Assembly (NCBI RefSeq): GCF_030246925.1
Contig: NZ_CP126740.1
Span: forward strand, 1,240,001 to 1,304,000
Length of the DNA: 64,000 bases
Direction of reading: 5' to 3'
Source: Microbacterium sp. zg-Y625
GTDB lineage: Bacteria; Actinomycetota; Actinomycetes; Actinomycetales; Microbacteriaceae
Every line of letters starts with the position of its first letter. The first letter of the stretch is position 1. The notes beneath the pieces were generated by a model that worked only from the letters and a program-made list of their open reading frames with translations, was not told where the DNA came from and ran no database searches. Below, piece after piece: positions 62,268-64,000 of this stretch. The position numbers and the translations under genes are program-made.

Positions 62268-64000
62268 CCTCTCCCAGCCCGGCGGAGCGGTTCGCCGCTG
62301 CGTCGGAGGCGCGGCGGCATCCCCTCACCGCGGAGTTCGCCGAGCAGCAGCGCTTCACCCTGGATCCCTTCCAGATCGCCGGATGCCAGTCCCTCGAGGA
62401 TGGCCGGAGCGTCCTGGTGGCCGCGCCCACCGGTGCGGGCAAGACGATCGTCGGCGAGTTCGCCGTGCACCTGGCAATGCGGGAGCCCGGGGACAAGGCG
62501 TTCTACACCACGCCGATGAAGGCGCTGTCGAACCAGAAGTTCCGAGAGCTGCAGGAGGTGTACGGCGAGGACGAGGTCGGCCTTCTCACCGGTGACACCA
62601 ACATCAACGGCAACGCCCGGGTCGTCGTCATGACGACCGAGGTGCTGCGCAACATGCTCTACGCCGACTCGCCGGCGCTGCGCGGCCTGCGATTCGTGGT
62701 CATGGACGAGGTGCACTACCTCGCTGACCGGTTCCGCGGCGCGGTGTGGGAAGAGGTCATCATCCACCTGCCGCCCAGCGTGCGGCTGGTGTCGCTGTCG
62801 GCGACGGTCTCGAACGCCGAGGAGTTCGGCGACTGGCTCGACACGGTGCGCGGCGACACCGACGTGATCGTGTCCGAGACGCGGCCGGTGCCGCTCGAGC
62901 AGCACGTGCTCGTGCGCGGCGACCTGCTGCCGCTGTTCGACGACCGCGCCGGCATCGCCACCGCACAGGTCAACCAGGAGCTCATGCGCATCCGGTCCGT
63001 GAAGGGCCAGACGTTCGAGGAGAACCGCCGCGCGCACGGACACAACAGTGCGCGACAGTCCGGCTACGAACCCGGCCACCGGCGGCCGCAGCGGGGTGGC
63101 AGACGACCGGTCAGGCCCGGCAACGTGCAGCGCGTGGAGCGGCTCGACCGCCCTGCCGTCGTACAGCTGCTGCAGCGGGCGAACCTGCTGCCGGCGATCT
63201 TCTTCATCTTCAGCCGCGCCGGCTGCGACGGGGCCGTGCAGCAGGTGCGCCGCTCGGGCCTGCGCCTGACCGACACGGACGAGCGTGCCGAGATCCGTCG
63301 CCTCGTCGACGAGCGCACGGCGGCGCTGAACGCCGACGATCTGGATGCACTGGGCTTCTGGGAGTGGCGCGAGAACCTCGAGCGCGGCATCGCGGCGCAC
63401 CACGCGGGTCTGCTGCCGGCCTTCAAGGAGGTCGTCGAGGAACTCTTCCGCCGCAAGCTCGTCAAGGCCGTCTTCGCCACCGAGACGCTCGCCCTCGGCA
63501 TCAACATGCCGGCCCGCACGGTGGTGCTCGAGAAGCTCGAGAAGTTCAACGGCGAGGCCCGGGTGGCGATCACCTCGGGGGAGTACACCCAGCTCACCGG
63601 CCGCGCCGGGCGCCGCGGCATCGACGTCGAGGGCCACGCCGTCATCCAGTGGACCGAGGGCCTCGATCCGCAGGCCGTCGCCGCCCTGGCCTCGCGCCGC
63701 ACGTATCCGCTCAACTCCAGCTTCCGCCCGACCTACAACATGGCGGTGAACCTCATCGACCGGTTCGGCCGCGCCGAGGCCCGCGAGATCCTCGAGTCGT
63801 CCTTCGCGCAGTTCCAGGCGGACCGCTCGGTGGTCGGTCTCGCGCGTCAGGTGCGCGAGGCAGAGGAGTCCCTCGCCGGCTACCAGCAGGCGCAGACGTG
63901 CGAGCGGGGGGACTTCACGGAGTACGCCGCCATCCGGCGCGAGCTGAGCGATCTCGAGAAGCTCAACCGCGCCGACCGCACCGCCCCCGCACGCGTGCGC
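62264..64000 (+). CDS. helY: Ski2-like RNA/DNA helicase HelY (N-terminal part; cut by window edge)
   Basis: Superfamily 2 helicase; 579 codons visible and the gene continues past the window (family length about 850-900). Motif I APTGAGKT near 54-61, motif II MDEVHYLAD, motif III LSATVSNAEEF, and motifs IV-VI (AAHHAGLLPAFKEV, ATETLALGINMPAR, QLTGRAGRRGID). GTG 62264 overlaps the tatC stop. Follows tatC as in mycobacteria. A low-complexity Arg/Gly/His stretch interrupts the core near 260-285. Confidence 0.94.
   Translation, partial: MTSPSPAERFAAASEARRHPLTAEFAEQQRFTLDPFQIAGCQSLEDGRSVLVAAPTGAGKTIVGEFAVHLAMREPGDKAFYTTPMKALSNQKFRELQEVYGEDEVGLLTGDTNINGNARVVVMTTEVLRNMLYADSPALRGLRFVVMDEVHYLADRFRGAVWEEVIIHLPPSVRLVSLSATVSNAEEFGDWLDTVRGDTDVIVSETRPVPLEQHVLVRGDLLPLFDDRAGIATAQVNQELMRIRSVKGQTFEENRRAHGHNSARQSGYEPGHRRPQRGGRRPVRPGNVQRVERLDRPAVVQLLQRANLLPAIFFIFSRAGCDGAVQQVRRSGLRLTDTDERAEIRRLVDERTAALNADDLDALGFWEWRENLERGIAAHHAGLLPAFKEVVEELFRRKLVKAVFATETLALGINMPARTVVLEKLEKFNGEARVAITSGEYTQLTGRAGRRGIDVEGHAVIQWTEGLDPQAVAALASRRTYPLNSSFRPTYNMAVNLIDRFGRAEAREILESSFAQFQADRSVVGLARQVREAEESLAGYQQAQTCERGDFTEYAAIRRELSDLEKLNRADRTAPARVR

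Noticed and set aside
62177..63637. 486-residue open frame on the minus strand
   Set aside because: Antisense to helY, which shows all helicase motifs on the plus strand.

Overview
The window is a 64 kb piece of chromosome from a very GC-rich Gram-positive actinobacterium, most likely Microbacteriaceae and probably Microbacterium or a close relative. The evidence is gene content and order: a pentose-phosphate block next to heme A genes; a suf operon carrying a Rieske protein; an actinobacterial glgC/glgA pair; a trmI-pafB-pafC-tatA-tatC-helY block; heavy GTG start usage; and many apparently leaderless transcripts. Coding density is high and most neighbouring genes overlap by 4 bases (ATGA or GTGA). 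I see no insertion sequences, prophage, CRISPR array or rRNA. One tRNA gene (Leu, anticodon GAG) is present. This reads as core chromosome, not an accessory island.

Layout. 1-5361 (minus): tkt-tal-pgi-zwf, glycolysis and pentose-phosphate enzymes, with zwf cut by the window edge. 5587-9380: ctaB (heme O synthase), a DUF559 endonuclease-like gene, a small membrane protein and ctaA (heme A synthase). 9628-13673: sufB-sufD-Rieske-sufC-sufT for Fe-S cluster assembly, closed by a strong terminator. 13775-16293: a MalY/PatB-type PLP enzyme and an MFS transporter. 16310-21185 (minus): a complete siderophore uptake operon (binding lipoprotein, two permeases, ATPase, siderophore-interacting reductase) behind a candidate iron box that lies inside the end of a dedA gene. 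22033-27974: ABC-F, SURF1, small proteins, fabG, a frameshifted hydrolase and serB. 28010-31326: divergent glgC/glgA and an ABC ATPase. 31448-35033: rpmE2, an exonuclease, a hydrolase, a CGNR regulator and an EamA exporter.

35041-45898 is the most coherent functional block. It holds an Lrp/AsnC regulator, a branched-chain 2-oxoacid dehydrogenase (E1alpha, E1beta, E2), a TetR regulator with a clear palindromic operator, and then carboxyltransferase, biotin carboxylase, acyl-CoA dehydrogenase, MaoC hydratase and CitE-like lyase. Together these can take leucine-derived 2-oxoacid to acetyl-CoA and acetoacetate by the mycobacterial-type route, in which a CitE-like lyase replaces the classical HMG-CoA lyase.

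45895-53069: a histidine phosphatase, a sirtuin, a SpoU methyltransferase, a VOC protein, an SGNH hydrolase, a superfamily 2 helicase and a ferritin-like/VIT1 iron transporter. 53202-64000: tRNA-Leu, an M20 peptidase, uppP, a PAC2 protein, a HAD phosphatase, trmI, an FKBP lipoprotein, pafB, pafC, tatA, tatC and helY (cut by the window edge). In mycobacteria the Pup-proteasome genes lie between trmI and pafB; here only an FKBP gene is found there.

No dramatic new defence or biosynthetic system is visible. The best leads are (i) a consistent leaderless promoter architecture (TANNNT followed 5-8 bases later by ATG or GTG) at about fifteen genes, including a leaderless Thr-containing uORF that overlaps the exporter start codon; (ii) a strongly over-represented heptamer, GGATGCC/GGCATCC, on both strands; (iii) the regulated leucine locus; and (iv) the missing proteasome genes.
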